Shown here: positions 63,463 through 64,000 of the stretch, one piece after another | Layout: each line of letters opens with the position of its first letter | Position numbering within the stretch: position 1 is the stretch's first letter | Assembly: GCA_041600415.1 (NCBI GenBank) | Contig: JBFIKF010000003.1 | Span: 344,277 to 408,276 of the forward strand | Origin: JBFJKD01 sp041600415 | GTDB taxonomy: Bacteria; Pseudomonadota; Gammaproteobacteria; Pseudomonadales; Porticoccaceae | Direction of reading: 5' to 3' | Length of the DNA: 64,000 bases | Made by a program: the position numbers and the translations under genes | The notes under the pieces: model-generated | The model's database searches: none | What the model was told of the DNA's origin: nothing | The model's input: only the letters and a program-made list of their open reading frames with translations

Positions 63463-63572
63463 CACCTTTTGCTCGCCGCCTGTTCTACATACTGGCTTGT
63501 GCAGCCGTCCTCATACTCTGGATATGGTTGGGTCATTTCGAGGCTATTGAGGCACCGTACGTCCGATTCTGA
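63459..63572 (+). CDS. 37-residue membrane microprotein with C-terminal Tyr-x-x-Phe (DltX-like acyl shuttle)
   Basis: The ATG overlaps the MBOAT stop (ATGA). MTPFARR is the positive, cytoplasmic end; residues 8-24 form one membrane helix (LFYILACAAVLILWIWL); the tail faces out and ends APYVRF. DltX of Gram-positives is a similar one-helix microprotein ending FIYNEF, whose Tyr is proposed to carry the acyl group from DltB to DltD. Here Tyr34 and the terminal Phe37 have exactly that spacing. Too short for usual gene finders; position, topology and ending together support it. Confidence 0.72.
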   Translation: MTPFARRLFYILACAAVLILWIWLGHFEAIEAPYVRF

Positions 63573-64000
63573 CCGTCCAGTAATCCGATGTTTGCATTCT
63601 GGGGTGCTACAACTGCGCTGTTATACAACCCATCTTTCAATACTCTTCGATGTCCAGCTCCGCGTAAATTCGAGGCACTGCAATACAAAATTAGATAAAA
63701 GGTAGCAGGGGAATTCAGTTGCCAATACATGCACCCGATGTTCCTGACCTAAACTTCTGCGCTGAGCCGAGGGTTGTCTTCGTTGCTCCGCCCTGTGACT
63801 ACCCTTCATCCGGCGGTAAAGAAACAACCGGTGCCGATATCGACCTGCCCGGGCCGACTACTCCCACTCGATTGTAAACAAGACATTTTTTCTATTTATT
63901 ATCAGCAAGTTAAAAATCATGAAATACCAAATACCATGAAAAATACCATGCTCAGAAATTTAATGTAAAAATATTTATTTAAAATGAAATAATCGGCTTA
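63573..64000. other. Gene-free right flank of the island
   Basis: No trusted gene in about 430 bases. It becomes strongly A/T-rich after 63880. It contains the right repeat (63835-63868). A 64-codon frame at 63774 crosses the repeat and shows nothing recognisable. Confidence 0.45.
63835..63868. repeat. Right 34-bp direct repeat bounding the island
   Basis: Same orientation as the copy at 57184-57217 with one mismatch. Followed by ATTGTAAACAAGACATT and the A/T-rich tail, which loosely resembles the sequence after the left copy. The two repeats enclose 6.6 kb. Confidence 0.85.

Noticed and set aside
63774..63968. 64-codon frame crossing the right island repeat
   Set aside because: The repeat is read in a different frame than in the left-hand small gene, and the C-terminal part is in A/T-rich non-coding-like DNA.
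1..64000. CRISPR arrays, rRNA and tRNA genes
   Set aside because: No regularly spaced repeat set and no tRNA- or rRNA-like sequence recognised on reading; a covariance search could still find a divergent RNA.

Overview
The window reads as chromosome of a free-living, aerobic and probably aquatic gammaproteobacterium. MltF, TadA, RhlE, SelO, GlpE, PpnP, YchJ-type and FadE proteins are all gammaproteobacterial in style, and the lipid/xenobiotic gene content would suit a Cellvibrionales-like lineage. The lineage is inferred from protein resemblance only. No rRNA, tRNA, CRISPR array or complete insertion sequence was seen.

Layout. 1-1746: the end of mltF, then tadA and a MarR regulator. 1989-5695: a four-gene operon for a cyclohexanecarboxyl-CoA to pimeloyl-CoA route (AliB/BadK/BadI/BadH type). 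5737-6945: an AT-richer insert with an integron-type gene cassette and attC-like site but no integrase. 6942-13562: an MFS exporter, a FadL-type porin, a linalool dehydratase/isomerase-like protein with a small partner, and several tiny genes. 13826-18132: an acyl-CoA dehydrogenase-like flavoprotein, a crotonase, a YghU-type GST and a PAP2 phosphatase. 18286-22066: three overlapping genes (MBL-fold RNase, PRPP-synthetase-like, archaeal-type nucleoside phosphorylase) forming a possible RNA/nucleotide salvage unit. 22252-25283: copper export (cupredoxin, CopA, MerR regulator). 25682-30648: a Mtr/Pio/Dms-type electron conduit (NapC-like tetrahaem, haem-binding EB_dh-like protein, decahaem MtrA-like, MtrB/PioB-like barrel) with a near-consensus FNR box upstream. 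30662-39483: a TPR protein, a phosphatase, SelO, a GGDEF/EAL protein and FadE. 39794-44749: an aa3-type cytochrome c oxidase operon whose subunit II carries two cytochrome c domains. 44823-57219: RhlE, a QEGLA-motif protein, a Rieske dioxygenase pair, MFS, nitrilase, sulfotransferase and small housekeeping genes.

The most notable region is 57184-63868. A 34-bp direct repeat (33/34 identical) brackets about 6.6 kb. Its left part is a graveyard: a HipA C-terminal fragment, a partial copy of the FadL-type gene at 8766 with an in-frame 621-bp deletion at an 8-bp microhomology, and an ECF sigma gene with an internal stop. Its right part is a compact overlapping operon: sulfotransferase, acyl carrier protein, amino-acid-type adenylating ligase, SGNH/DltD-like protein, MBOAT/DltB-like protein and a 37-residue membrane peptide ending Tyr-x-x-Phe. 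The last five match the parts list of the Gram-positive Dlt D-alanylation system, including a DltX-like acyl-shuttle microprotein. I infer a Gram-negative envelope-polymer acylation system on a mobile or recombination-prone island.

Pathway links. The ring-degradation operon would feed pimeloyl-CoA to beta-oxidation, for which FadE and crotonases are present. The FadL porin, Rieske oxygenase, MFS carriers and nitrilase suit use of hydrophobic or aromatic substrates. The Mtr-like conduit and the oxidase point to respiratory flexibility.
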